DNA of 37,473 bases, taken from NCBI GenBank assembly GCA_003152485.1, contig PMAE01000078.1, positions 10,384 to 47,856 of the forward strand. The letters are read 5' to 3'. The position numbers and the translations under genes are program-made. Below, piece by piece: positions 17,078 through 25,147 of the stretch; positions within the stretch are counted from its first letter, which is position 1; each line of letters opens with the position of its first letter. This stretch comes from Gemmatimonadota bacterium. Its GTDB lineage: Bacteria; Gemmatimonadota; Gemmatimonadetes; Gemmatimonadales; Gemmatimonadaceae. Below the pieces are notes generated by a model, which worked only from the letters and a program-made list of their open reading frames with translations, searched no databases and was not told the origin of the DNA.

Positions 17078-19072
17078 GTGACCGTACCAACCACGGGGGC
17101 GCCTGAGCGGCCCGGTCAAGGACACGACCCCGCCAGGGGAGACGCTGGGAGCGCCGTCGCGGATTCCGCCCGTCGCCCGCTGTCCGACCGCCGAGGTGGA
17201 CGCCGGACCGCGCGCAGTACGCCGTGGCTCGCGCTGGTCGCATTGGGCGTCGTGTACGGCGATATCGGCACGAGTCCGATCTACGCGCTCAAAGCGTGCT
17301 TCAGCCGAGAGTACGGTCTCGCGCCGACCGCCCCAAACGTGTACGGCGTGGTCTCACTCATCCTCTGGGCGCTCACGATCACCGTGAGCATCAAATACGT
17401 CGCCGTCATCATGCGGGCGGATAACCACGGCGAGGGCGGAATCCTCGCGCTGCTGGCGATCATCCGCGGGGAGCGCGACGCGCCGCGCACGCGGCGCCGG
17501 GGGTACCTCGTCGGGTTGGCCCTCTTCGGGGCGGCGCTGTTGTATGGGGACGGCGTGATCACGCCCGCGATCTCAGTACTGAGCGCGGTGGAGGGGCTGC
17601 ACGTCGCATCGCCGCGCTTCGTCGGACTCTCGGTGCCCGTGAGCGCGGTGATTCTGTTCGCGCTGTTCGCCGTCCAGCGGTTCGGCGTCCATCGCGTGGG
17701 CAGCGTGTTCGGGCCGGTGATGGTCCTCTGGTTCCTCACGATTGCGGGATTCGGCGCGATCGCGGTGGCCCAGTCGCCGATGATCCTGCGCGCGATCGAT
17801 CCCTCGTACGCGGTCCAATTCTTCCTCGCACACGGGCTACACGGCTTCGTCATCCTGGGTGGCGTCGTGCTCGCGGTGACGGGGGCCGAAGCGCTGTACG
17901 CGGACATGGGCTACTTCGGCCCATCACCGATCCGGTGGGGGTGGTTTGGACTTGTCTTCCCGTCCCTGCTGCTCAACTACGCGGGCCAGGGCGCATTGAT
18001 GCTGCACGACGCCGCCGCGGTCGCCAACCCCTTTTTCCTCCTGGCGCCGCGGGCGGTGCTCTTTCCGTACGTCGCCCTCGCGACGATCGCCACGATCATC
18101 GCCTCGCAGGCGCTGATTTCCGGAGTCTTCGTCCTCACCAACCAGGCCATCCAGCTCGGCTACGCCCCGCGGCTCACGGTCGTCCACACCGCGCCCACGA
18201 CCGAGCATGTGTACATGCCCGCGATCAACCGCGTGATGATGCTCGGATGTCTGCTGCTGGTGGTGACGTTCCGCTCATCGGATGCCTTGGGCGCGGCCTA
18301 CGGGATCGCCGTCACGGGGACGATGGCGATCACCACGGTGTTGTTCTACTCCATCGCTCGCACGCAGTGGGGATGGTCGCGCGCCCGGGCGGTTCCCCTG
18401 TGCGCGGTGTTCCTCGTGGTGGACGGGGCGTTTCTGGCCGCGAATGCGCTCAAGATCGCGCACGACGGGTGGGTGCCCCTCGCGATCGCGGCCGCCGTGT
18501 GGATCCTCATGACGACGTGGGCCTGGGGTCGCGCGCGACTCGTGGCCTTCCGCCGTCACAACGCGGTGCCGCTCACCGATCTGTTCGCGCGTCTCGAACA
18601 CGAACGCACGCCGCGCGTGCCGGGGACCGCGGTCTTCCTCACCTCGCACCCCGACGGCGCGCCGCGGGTCCTCATGCGGCAGCTCGACTACACGCATGTC
18701 CTGGCCTCGCGCGTCGTGCTCATTCGCATCGTCTTCGAGGAGCGGCCGTGGGTGCGGGGGGCGGAGCGGATCGAGATCGAGCCGCTGTCCCAAGGATTCG
18801 TACGCGTGGTCACGCGGGTCGGGTTCCTGCAGGAGCCCGATCTGTCGGCGGTGCTCGCGGAATGCCGGCTCGGGCACGTCGCGCTGGCGGCCGCGGACAC
18901 GGTGTACTACATGAACAGCGAGCGGCTGGTGCTGACCCCCGAGCGCAATCCGCTGCGCCGCTGGCGCAAGGCGTTGTTCGGGGTGCTCATGCGCAACTCG
19001 CGCTCGGCGCCGGATTTCTTCGGACTGCCCGCGGACCGGGTCGTCGAGATCGGGGAGAAGGTGCCGTTCTAG
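17078..19072 (+). CDS. kup: KUP-family potassium uptake protein
   Basis: This is an inner-membrane proton-coupled potassium importer. The 664 residues fit the family (about 620-690). After a hydrophilic N-terminal extension the family signature starts: LALVALGVVYGDIGTSPIYAL, then ISIKYV-like helix 2 and MRADNHGEGGILALLAII. About twelve membrane segments follow, with GDGVITPAISVLSAVEGL and MGYFGPSPIRWGW as further landmarks. The hydrophilic C-terminal domain begins near FLTSHPDGAPRVLMRQLDYT. The start is a GTG at 17078; there is no other start between it and the in-frame stop upstream. That GTG overlaps the TGA of an 11-codon frame, which could couple translation. No trk/kdp genes or potassium regulators are visible near it. 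Confidence 0.95.
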   Translation: MTVPTTGAPERPGQGHDPARGDAGSAVADSARRPLSDRRGGRRTARSTPWLALVALGVVYGDIGTSPIYALKACFSREYGLAPTAPNVYGVVSLILWALTITVSIKYVAVIMRADNHGEGGILALLAIIRGERDAPRTRRRGYLVGLALFGAALLYGDGVITPAISVLSAVEGLHVASPRFVGLSVPVSAVILFALFAVQRFGVHRVGSVFGPVMVLWFLTIAGFGAIAVAQSPMILRAIDPSYAVQFFLAHGLHGFVILGGVVLAVTGAEALYADMGYFGPSPIRWGWFGLVFPSLLLNYAGQGALMLHDAAAVANPFFLLAPRAVLFPYVALATIATIIASQALISGVFVLTNQAIQLGYAPRLTVVHTAPTTEHVYMPAINRVMMLGCLLLVVTFRSSDALGAAYGIAVTGTMAITTVLFYSIARTQWGWSRARAVPLCAVFLVVDGAFLAANALKIAHDGWVPLAIAAAVWILMTTWAWGRARLVAFRRHNAVPLTDLFARLEHERTPRVPGTAVFLTSHPDGAPRVLMRQLDYTHVLASRVVLIRIVFEERPWVRGAERIEIEPLSQGFVRVVTRVGFLQEPDLSAVLAECRLGHVALAAADTVYYMNSERLVLTPERNPLRRWRKALFGVLMRNSRSAPDFFGLPADRVVEIGEKVPF

Positions 19073-19175
19073 TAGCTGCTGTCGGAACACGCGAGGGTTG
19101 GCGACCTTTTGGCCGAGCCACCGAGCGCCTCGCGCTTCGTTTGGGTGCCACGCTGTGGACGACCACCTGGGACGC
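19073..19175. terminator. Possible bidirectional terminator between convergent genes
   Basis: The gap between kup and the SusC-like gene contains CGCGAGG and its complement CCTCGCG about 30 bases apart, with smaller internal pairing (GGC/GCC) around a CTTTTG loop. A T-run is lacking, so this is a weak candidate. Confidence 0.3.
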
Positions 19176-21938
19176 TCAGTAGCCGAGCGTGACGCGAATG
19201 ACGAAATACCGCGGCTGCGGGACGACGGTTTGCCCGGTGATCGGATCGGTGTTGCCGTTCGTGTTGATCTCGGGATCGGTTCCCTTGTAGGGGGTCCAGA
19301 GCCAGAGGTTGCGCGCGAGCAGGGAGATCGCGGCCGACGTCGTCCGCAGGGCGCGTGCGATGCGCGAGGTCGCAGTCACGGTGAGCGACAGCTCGCGCAG
19401 CCGAACGAACGACGCATCTTGGGCGGGTCCGAAATACGAATCCTGACGCATGGCGACGGTCTGCGCTTGCTCGATCAGGGGTGCATGCGGATCGACCGAT
19501 CCTCGGCTGGTCCCCTCCAGCAGCTGCAGCGCGAGCACCGGGTCGATCATCCGATTGCCGCCCTTGTAGTCGGCCAGCACGCCGATCCGAAACCGGCCGC
19601 CGACGATGCCAATCGTATTCTGCAGCGCCGCCCCGCGGGTCGGCAGCGAGCTCCCCTGCTCGACCGGAGCGCTCCCCGTCACCTCGTTCGGCTCGATGAT
19701 GCCGTCGCCGTTTTGGTCGTGGTACGTGATGTTCGGTTCCCAAAGCGAATACAGCGGGTACCCGGGCGTCGCACGAAAGCTGCCGTTCAGCAACGTGTTG
19801 GATACGATCGGCGACGCGTTGGGATAGAGCGTGATGACACAGTTGGCGTTCGTCCACGCGTTGAGGCTTGCATCCCAGGTCACCATCGGAGTCCGAACGG
19901 CGGACGCCGCAACCGACAGCTCGACGCCTCGGTTCCGAACGACACCCGAGCTGATGATCGAGGTACCCAGTGCATTCGACAGAAAAAACGCCATGTGATC
20001 GATCGTGCGGTCGTAGAAGTTGCCGGCAACCGACAGACGTTGGTCGAACAGCGTGGCATCCATGCCGGCTTCGTATTCCGTGATGAAGTCGGGGTCGATT
20101 CGCGCGCCGCTGGCGGGCGTGAACAAGCCCGATCCGGTCGTGTTGAGCGGCAGGCCGAATCCAGGACTCGCCGGGAGGTCCGACGTCCGGCCATATGCCG
20201 CGTGCACGCGAAGTGCGTCGTCGCCATGCGTTACGGCGGTCCACGACGCGGCGAAGCGCGGCAGTCCCTCCGTGGAACTCCCGAACAGTCCGAACGGCCC
20301 CTCGGCCCGAAATGCCGCGGTGAGCGAGAGCCGATCCGCATCGCTCACCGTTTCCTCGATGTACGCGCCCCGCTGATTCGCGGCGGTGCTCTGGTTCGAG
20401 TTCGAGGTGATGATCCGCGGCCCGATGGTGTTGCTGAGCAGCTCGACGTCGCGCTCCGACCGAAGCTGTGCCCCGATCGTGGTCCGCATCGACCAGCGCC
20501 GTCCGATCGGCAGGTCGGCGCTCACGTCGGCATCCGCCGAATGCTCGTCGGTCACCCGGTGATCGTCGGACTCGAGGCCGTCGGGCAAGAGTTCGGTTTG
20601 CGCATCGATGGCGTGGATCAACTCGACAGAATGAGCGTCCGAGTGATCCGTGCCGCCCGATGCATGCGCCGTGATCCCGGTGGCGATCCGCCAGGTCACC
20701 GCCCCGCCCAAGATGGATCGGTACAAGCGGTCGGTCGCTTCGTTGGCAAAGAGCGACCGCGGCCGCAATGGACCGCCTAACCACCCGTCGTTGACCGCAC
20801 TCGAGCCGGATCCGAGCGCCACGGCTTCGGCAAGTCCCTGGTCGTCCGCGGTGCGGTGATTGCCTCCGATACCGTTTCCGAAGAGCGTGAGGTCGGCATG
20901 CGTCCCGAAATCGACGCCGAGCGTGGCGCGAAGGTTCGTGCGGTCGAGCGAGTTGGGCCGTAGCTGTCCGGGCAGCGGCGCCGCCCCGTCTTCCGTCGTG
21001 AAGAGCTGTACGTCGGACGCGGGCATCTTGAGAATCCCGGTTTCGTTCTGCCGGTCGCCGGACAAGAAGTAGCGGCCCGGACCCACCGAGCCGCCGACCT
21101 GCAATCCGAGGTGGTCCCGGTATCCGTTGGTGAGCGGCGACGTCGCGCCGGTGCTGAGCGGCGAGAAGTGCGTGATGCTGTCCAGGACGCAGGTGCCGTT
21201 GATCTGCTCCAGGAGCTGGCAGTCGGTAGCGCTCGATGGGGACGCGGTGGTTTGCCCCCATCCGAAATAGCTGTCGGCCTCTCGGGTCGGCGGCGGGGTC
21301 AGCACGCCATCTTCGGCAAACGCACTCCAGTGCGCGGTCGCGGACGCGGGCCGGCGCGTGGTCACCAGCACGACGCCGTTCCACGCATCGATCCCGTACT
21401 GCGTCGTCGCGGCCGGCCCGGTCAGCACGTCGATGCGTTCGATCTCATTTGGGTTCAGGTCCTCGAGTCGCCCTGATGCGAGCGGACCGCTGGAGACGAG
21501 TCCAATCGAGGTTGCGGCCGCACCAGTCATGAACGTCGGGGGATCGGCGGCGATCCGCACGCCGTCCAAGTACATCACCGGATCACTCCCCGCGATCAGC
21601 GAGCCGCCGCCCCGGATGATGATCCGCGCCCCGCTGCCACTCATCCCACCGCCGCTCTCGACATCCACCCCCGGGAGTCGCGCCGTCAGGAGATCCGTGA
21701 ACTGCAAGATCGGCGCGGTCGGCACGATGGAGTCGGCGCGAATGGTGCCGATGGACGCGCCGACCTGGAGCCGCGGCAATCGGCCACCGGTCGCGGGGAC
21801 GGAATCGCCGGCGCCGCGCGCGGGGCCCGCGCTATCGGTGGCGCTCTGCGCGCGCGCGTCGAGCGCCGAGCTGAGCATCATCACCGCCGCGAGCGCAACA
21901 AGTCCGGGCGTGTGCGCGCGGACCCTCGAGTCGTGCAT
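19176..21938 (-). CDS. SusC/RagA-like TonB-dependent receptor
   Basis: This outer-membrane receptor has 920 residues. It has a signal peptide (to about residue 30, ALDARAQ) and then goes almost directly into a SusC-type plug: ILQFTDLLTARLPGVDVESG, ARIIIRGGGSLIAGSDPVMY, LDGVRI, and the signature DLNPNEIERIDVLTGPAATT followed by YGIDAWNGVVLVTTRR. The rest is beta barrel, with the late segment FNIG-like SLLARNLWLWTPYKG that is typical of SusC, and it ends in VIRVTLGY. The carboxypeptidase-regulatory-like domain usual at the N-terminus of SusC is missing or very short. No SusD lipoprotein gene is adjacent, so it may act alone or with a distant partner. The substrate is unknown. Confidence 0.88.
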   Translation of the reverse strand: MHDSRVRAHTPGLVALAAVMMLSSALDARAQSATDSAGPARGAGDSVPATGGRLPRLQVGASIGTIRADSIVPTAPILQFTDLLTARLPGVDVESGGGMSGSGARIIIRGGGSLIAGSDPVMYLDGVRIAADPPTFMTGAAATSIGLVSSGPLASGRLEDLNPNEIERIDVLTGPAATTQYGIDAWNGVVLVTTRRPASATAHWSAFAEDGVLTPPPTREADSYFGWGQTTASPSSATDCQLLEQINGTCVLDSITHFSPLSTGATSPLTNGYRDHLGLQVGGSVGPGRYFLSGDRQNETGILKMPASDVQLFTTEDGAAPLPGQLRPNSLDRTNLRATLGVDFGTHADLTLFGNGIGGNHRTADDQGLAEAVALGSGSSAVNDGWLGGPLRPRSLFANEATDRLYRSILGGAVTWRIATGITAHASGGTDHSDAHSVELIHAIDAQTELLPDGLESDDHRVTDEHSADADVSADLPIGRRWSMRTTIGAQLRSERDVELLSNTIGPRIITSNSNQSTAANQRGAYIEETVSDADRLSLTAAFRAEGPFGLFGSSTEGLPRFAASWTAVTHGDDALRVHAAYGRTSDLPASPGFGLPLNTTGSGLFTPASGARIDPDFITEYEAGMDATLFDQRLSVAGNFYDRTIDHMAFFLSNALGTSIISSGVVRNRGVELSVAASAVRTPMVTWDASLNAWTNANCVITLYPNASPIVSNTLLNGSFRATPGYPLYSLWEPNITYHDQNGDGIIEPNEVTGSAPVEQGSSLPTRGAALQNTIGIVGGRFRIGVLADYKGGNRMIDPVLALQLLEGTSRGSVDPHAPLIEQAQTVAMRQDSYFGPAQDASFVRLRELSLTVTATSRIARALRTTSAAISLLARNLWLWTPYKGTDPEINTNGNTDPITGQTVVPQPRYFVIRVTLGY

Positions 21939-22146
21939 CCGATCCTCGGCAAAAGACCGTGAGGCTCGGAATATGGGAACAGCCTCAACCGACGCCGGAT
22001 ATACCGCCCGGCGGACCGGCCGTCAAATCACCCAAATGACCGGGCACCGGGCCGATCGCCGAAACAACGCGCGGCGACCCGGCCCGCCACGACGGCGGAC
22101 ACCATCTCATGCCACTGGAGAGCGTCGCCCGCCAATTACAGGCCCT

Positions 22147-22698
22147 CTAGGGAATGAACTCGACCCCGTAGGGGATCGCCAACGACGCGAGCCACGGCGG
22201 GTCGTCGTCGAGTGGGACGGACTCGACGACCTCGATCGCGTCCGCCGCGCGGTCGAATAGCGCAACCGACATCTCGCCGTCATCATGCCGAGCACGATAG
22301 GTGACGCCGTCAGGATGCTCCGGCCGTGCCCAAATGCGGTGCGCCATCTGACGAGATCGCGGGTCGTCATCGCCGGTCGTCGCCGCCGCGGATATCCCGG
22401 CGCGGACGAGACCAGGGCCGTGCAGCGCAGCGATCGCCATCGCCCGACGTACCCGAATCCGCGTCAGTCGACGCGCGCGAATCTCGTCCATCGCGATGTA
22501 GTCCACGTCCGGCTCGCGCAGGAGCACTTCCGCGAACGACGCTTCACGCGTCCCCCCGACATACGCGACGCGATATTCGCCGGCCGGGGCGTCGAACCGA
22601 TGGTGCGGGACAGTGCCCGGTGACGGCCCAAACCGCAACGGCTCGTGCTCCGCGCGGTGAATCCGCCACCAGATGGTGCCCACGATAATCCGTTCCAC
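22147..22698 (-). CDS. RES-domain protein (probable NAD-degrading toxin of a toxin-antitoxin pair)
   Basis: RES toxins (MbcT/Xre-RES class) are related in fold to ADP-ribosyltransferases and deplete NAD. The 183 residues are a full RES domain: TIWWRIHRAEHE, HHRFDAPAGEYRVAYVG with Arg34 and Tyr47, REASFAEVLLRE with Glu57, and DGVTYRARHDDGEMSVALFDR near 130-150. The conserved Arg, Tyr and Glu are present, but the Ser usual in the YxSRH motif is Ala here (Ala136), which may weaken activity. The start is a GTG at 22698 with GGAG nine bases upstream, 19 bases after the antitoxin stop, so the pair is an operon with the antitoxin first, as is standard for this class. The Ser position is my alignment from memory. 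Confidence 0.85.
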   Translation of the reverse strand: MERIIVGTIWWRIHRAEHEPLRFGPSPGTVPHHRFDAPAGEYRVAYVGGTREASFAEVLLREPDVDYIAMDEIRARRLTRIRVRRAMAIAALHGPGLVRAGISAAATTGDDDPRSRQMAHRIWARPEHPDGVTYRARHDDGEMSVALFDRAADAIEVVESVPLDDDPPWLASLAIPYGVEFIP

Positions 22699-22717
22699 GA
22701 GCGGGCTCCGTGCGATG

Positions 22718-23419
22718 CTACCCCCCCTGCTCGCCCGCCGTCCGCGCGACGCGCAACGCCTCCTCCACGAGTCGGACGTCGCCGCTCGCCAATGCTTCGC
22801 ACATGGTATGGCCCCCGAGCGTCGCCGGCTTCCCGATCAGGAGCTGGAGCTGCATCCATTCGTTGCGCCACCCGCACGCGGCCAGCCACTCGCGCAGGCG
22901 TGGGACGACGACGCCATCGGCCGTGAACTGAGCGCTCGGGTACCGGTAATCGCCGCTCGGCGACTTGATCGCCAAGAGCTTCCCCTCGCCGCGCCGCTTA
23001 TCCACCGCCTGCCGGGAAATACCGAGCATTGCGCCCACTTCGGTCGCGCCGACCACGCCACCCGCGCGCTCGATGACACGGCGCTTCCGCTCCGCGGATC
23101 GGGCGTACGACGCCGCCAGCGGCTCCCCCGCCTCCACTCCCGGCGCCAGCACCGCGCCCTCGGCCACGAGCCGGGCCATCGAGCCGATCGCCGTGGGAGC
23201 TGCGAGCGCCGTCCGCACCACGCTCTCCGGTATCTCGCGCACGAGCGCCAACAGCGCGTAGGCCGACCGGGCGAACAGGACTTCCTTGAGATCAGAGTCC
23301 GGTCGCGCACCCGCCGCGGCGTGGAATGCGGCTTCGGCCCACGTGGGGCGGGACCCTCCCGCGGGTGTGGCGACCGGACCCGTATTGCGAGCGCGCTTCT
23401 TGGGCGGGGATTTTGCCAT
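22718..23419 (-). CDS. HTH antitoxin with Xre/MbcA/ParS-type toxin-binding C-terminus
   Basis: This is the partner of the RES protein, which it should bind and inactivate while repressing the operon. The 233 residues have a basic disordered start (1-25), an unassigned helical region (about 30-115), a helix-turn-helix at about 123-150 (GATEVGAMLGISRQAVDKRR) followed by a beta hairpin (LLAIKSPSGDYRYPSAQF), and a C-terminal toxin-binding-like region (LLIGKPATLGGHTMCEALAS, about 192-228), where LGGxxxxxAL matches the DUF2384/ParS style. It is longer at the N-terminus than short Xre antitoxins. The ATG at 23419 is preceded by GAAGGG. The promoter and a matching inverted repeat sit just upstream, which supports autoregulation. 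The identity rests on context as much as sequence. Confidence 0.75.
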   Translation of the reverse strand: MAKSPPKKRARNTGPVATPAGGSRPTWAEAAFHAAAGARPDSDLKEVLFARSAYALLALVREIPESVVRTALAAPTAIGSMARLVAEGAVLAPGVEAGEPLAASYARSAERKRRVIERAGGVVGATEVGAMLGISRQAVDKRRGEGKLLAIKSPSGDYRYPSAQFTADGVVVPRLREWLAACGWRNEWMQLQLLIGKPATLGGHTMCEALASGDVRLVEEALRVARTAGEQGG

Positions 23420-23433
23420 TATAACCCTTCGTG

Positions 23434-23475
23434 GTTGACGTCATATACATACGATCAGAACATTACGACGTCAAC
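23434..23475 (-). promoter_or_regulatory. Promoter and operator of the RES toxin-antitoxin operon
   Basis: On the minus strand a -35 element TTGACG (23474-23469) is followed after exactly 17 bases by TATGTA (23451-23446), a plausible -10. Two inverted 9-mers, GTTGACGTC (23434-23442) and GACGTCAAC (23467-23475), flank it. Their centres are 33 bases apart, about three helical turns, so two dimers or one tetramer on the same face would cover both promoter elements. The antitoxin ATG follows 15 bases beyond the inner repeat. Confidence 0.65.
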
Positions 23476-23498
23476 TGTCTCGTGTTGCCAGTCTGCTC

Positions 23499-24065
23499 TT
23501 AGGGGAACGCCGCGTCCACCGCGTCGCACCACACGTGCAGGAGCATCAGGTGCACTTCTTGGATATGCGCGGTCACGGTGCTCGGCACCCGGACCACGTG
23601 GTCGGCGTCAGCCCCAACGAGCCCGGTCTCGCCGGTCAGCGCGACCGTCACCGCGCCACGCCGCTTCGCGGCCGCGAGTCCCCGCACCACGTTCTCCGAG
23701 GTGCCACTCGTGGTGAGCCCGAGCGCCAAGTCACCCGGCCCCGCGAACGCCTCCACCTGCCGCTCGTAGAGCGCCCCATATCCGAAGTCGTTGCCGATAC
23801 AGGTCACGATTCCAGCGTCCGCGGACAAGGCGATCGCCGGCAGCGGCCGGCGCGTGCGCAGATACCGCCCGACCAGCTCACCCGCCAGATGACTCGCCTG
23901 CGTCGCACTTCCCCCATTTCCGAAGGCGAGCACCTTGCCGCCCCGCTCCAGTACCTCGACGAGCGCCTGGCCCACTTTCGTGGCCACGCCCGACAGCTGC
24001 TCGATGCTCGACCGGACGACCCGCTGGTGCGCCTCGAAGTGGTCATTCATCCGTCCCGACGCCAT
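23499..24065 (-). CDS. SIS-domain sugar-phosphate isomerase (GmhA/DiaA family)
   Basis: The domain matches sedoheptulose-7-phosphate isomerase GmhA, which starts ADP-heptose synthesis, or its non-catalytic relative DiaA. I chose the ATG at 24065, giving 188 residues, the family length; an ATG at 24050 also fits. Motifs seen are KVLAFGNGGSATQASHLAGE with the phosphate-binding GNGGS and the catalytic Glu region, TCIGNDFGYGALYERQVE, TTSGTSENVVRGLAAA, and HIQEVHLMLLHVWCDAVD with the catalytic His of GmhA. Presence of that His and Glu favours an active isomerase. No other heptose genes are in the window. The gene is divergent from the phosphoesterase gene, with 112 bases between starts. Confidence 0.83.
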   Translation of the reverse strand: MASGRMNDHFEAHQRVVRSSIEQLSGVATKVGQALVEVLERGGKVLAFGNGGSATQASHLAGELVGRYLRTRRPLPAIALSADAGIVTCIGNDFGYGALYERQVEAFAGPGDLALGLTTSGTSENVVRGLAAAKRRGAVTVALTGETGLVGADADHVVRVPSTVTAHIQEVHLMLLHVWCDAVDAAFP

Positions 24066-24177
24066 GTCGTATCGCTCTCCCGGTTGGTTCGCGAGGGGAA
24101 TCTGCCCGCCCGAGATCTGTTTCGCGAGGCGGTCCTGGCACAGATTCTTCATCAGAATCGCCGCACCAGGAGGACAC

Positions 24178-25047
24178 ATGGCCGCCGCAAAGCGTGGCAA
24201 GGCGAAGGCAGCAGGAGATCGCAAGACGAAATCCGCGGGATCGCACGATCCGAAAAAGGCCCCCGCTGCGCTCGACGAATATCGGAAGAAGCGCGATTTC
24301 AGCAAGACAGCCGAACCCGCTGGCGGCGGCGCGGCACGCACGGGCACGCTTCAGTTCGTCGTGCAGAAACACGCCGCGCGCAACGTGCACTTCGATCTCC
24401 GCCTCGAGCTCGATGGGGTCATGAAGAGCTGGGCGGTACCCAAGGGTCCCAGCCTCGACCCATCCGTGAAGCGACTCGCGATGCAGGTCGAGGATCATCC
24501 GATCGAGTACAATACGTTCGAAGGGACGATCCCCGCCGGTGAGTATGGCGGCGGCACCGTCATGCTCTGGGATCGTGGCACCTATATCGCCGATCCGGCG
24601 ATGGCCAACGGCGCCAGCGATGAGGTCGCAGTCCAACACGGGTACGACAAGGGCGACCTCAAGGTCGTGCTCAACGGCCAACGCCTGCGCGGCTCCTGGG
24701 TCCTGGTACGTACGCGCTTCGGCCCTGGCGGTTCGAGTAGCAAGCCGTCGTGGCTGTTGATCAAGCATCGCGACGCGTTTGCCAAACCCGGCGCCGATAT
24801 CGTGGCCGATGTCGCCACGTCCGTGGAGTCGGGGCGCACGATGGAGCAAATCGCCGCCGCCAAGGGCGACGATGCACGCGTGCACTCAGCGAACAACGAA
24901 CCGTCGTTGGTCACCCCGCGGAAGCCACCGGTGTCACGGGCGAAGCCACGCCGCGCGACCCCCCGAGTGAATCGTGCGCCACCGGACGCTCATGCTGCGG
25001 CACCAACCGCCAGGAAGCGGACGCCCAAATCCAGCGGGAAGCGCTGA
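24178..25047 (+). CDS. Stand-alone LigD-type 3'-phosphoesterase domain protein
   Basis: This is the DNA 3'-end healing domain usually fused in LigD of non-homologous end joining; it removes 3'-phosphates and ribonucleotides. The ATG at 24178 has AGGAGGA just upstream, a strong ribosome site. The 289 residues start with a Lys/Ala-rich tail, then the domain at about 35-185: EYRKKRDFSKTAEP, FVVQKHAARNVHFDLRLE, KSWAVPKGPSLDPSVKRLA, VEDHPIEYNTFEGTIPAGEY and GGGTVMLWDRGTY. The C-terminus (about 225-289) is Lys/Arg/Pro/Ala-rich and probably binds DNA. There is no ligase or polymerase domain and no Ku gene in the window. Catalytic His and Asp motifs look intact, so it may act in a separate repair route or with a distant ligase. 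Confidence 0.9.
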   Translation: MAAAKRGKAKAAGDRKTKSAGSHDPKKAPAALDEYRKKRDFSKTAEPAGGGAARTGTLQFVVQKHAARNVHFDLRLELDGVMKSWAVPKGPSLDPSVKRLAMQVEDHPIEYNTFEGTIPAGEYGGGTVMLWDRGTYIADPAMANGASDEVAVQHGYDKGDLKVVLNGQRLRGSWVLVRTRFGPGGSSSKPSWLLIKHRDAFAKPGADIVADVATSVESGRTMEQIAAAKGDDARVHSANNEPSLVTPRKPPVSRAKPRRATPRVNRAPPDAHAAAPTARKRTPKSSGKR

Positions 25048-25107
25048 CTCCGCTCCGCGCGCGATCCGTGTCCAGAAGTACCGCCAGCCGGCCGTCAGGG
25101 AGTGTAC

Positions 25108-25125
25108 GCGCCGCCCCGGCGGCGC
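25108..25125. terminator. GC-rich hairpin between convergent genes
   Basis: GCGCCGCC and GGCGGCGC form an eight-base-pair inverted repeat separated by CC, so in RNA the loop would be opened to four or more bases. It lies between the phosphoesterase stop and the stop of the GGDEF-EAL gene on the other strand. There is no clear T-run, so it is a candidate for a bidirectional terminator only. Confidence 0.35.
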
Positions 25126-25147
25126 CACTCCCGCCGTCGGCCGTGTA

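Noticed and set aside
17935-19182. Plus-strand frame of 415 codons inside kup
   Set aside because: Same strand but different frame; kup has unmistakable family motifs through this region.
19069-21384. Second minus-strand frame of 771 codons over the SusC-like gene
   Set aside because: It is Arg/His-rich shadow sequence in another frame of the receptor gene.
24178-25047. Complete non-homologous end-joining locus
   Set aside because: Only the phosphoesterase domain is present; no Ku, ligase or polymerase gene is nearby.
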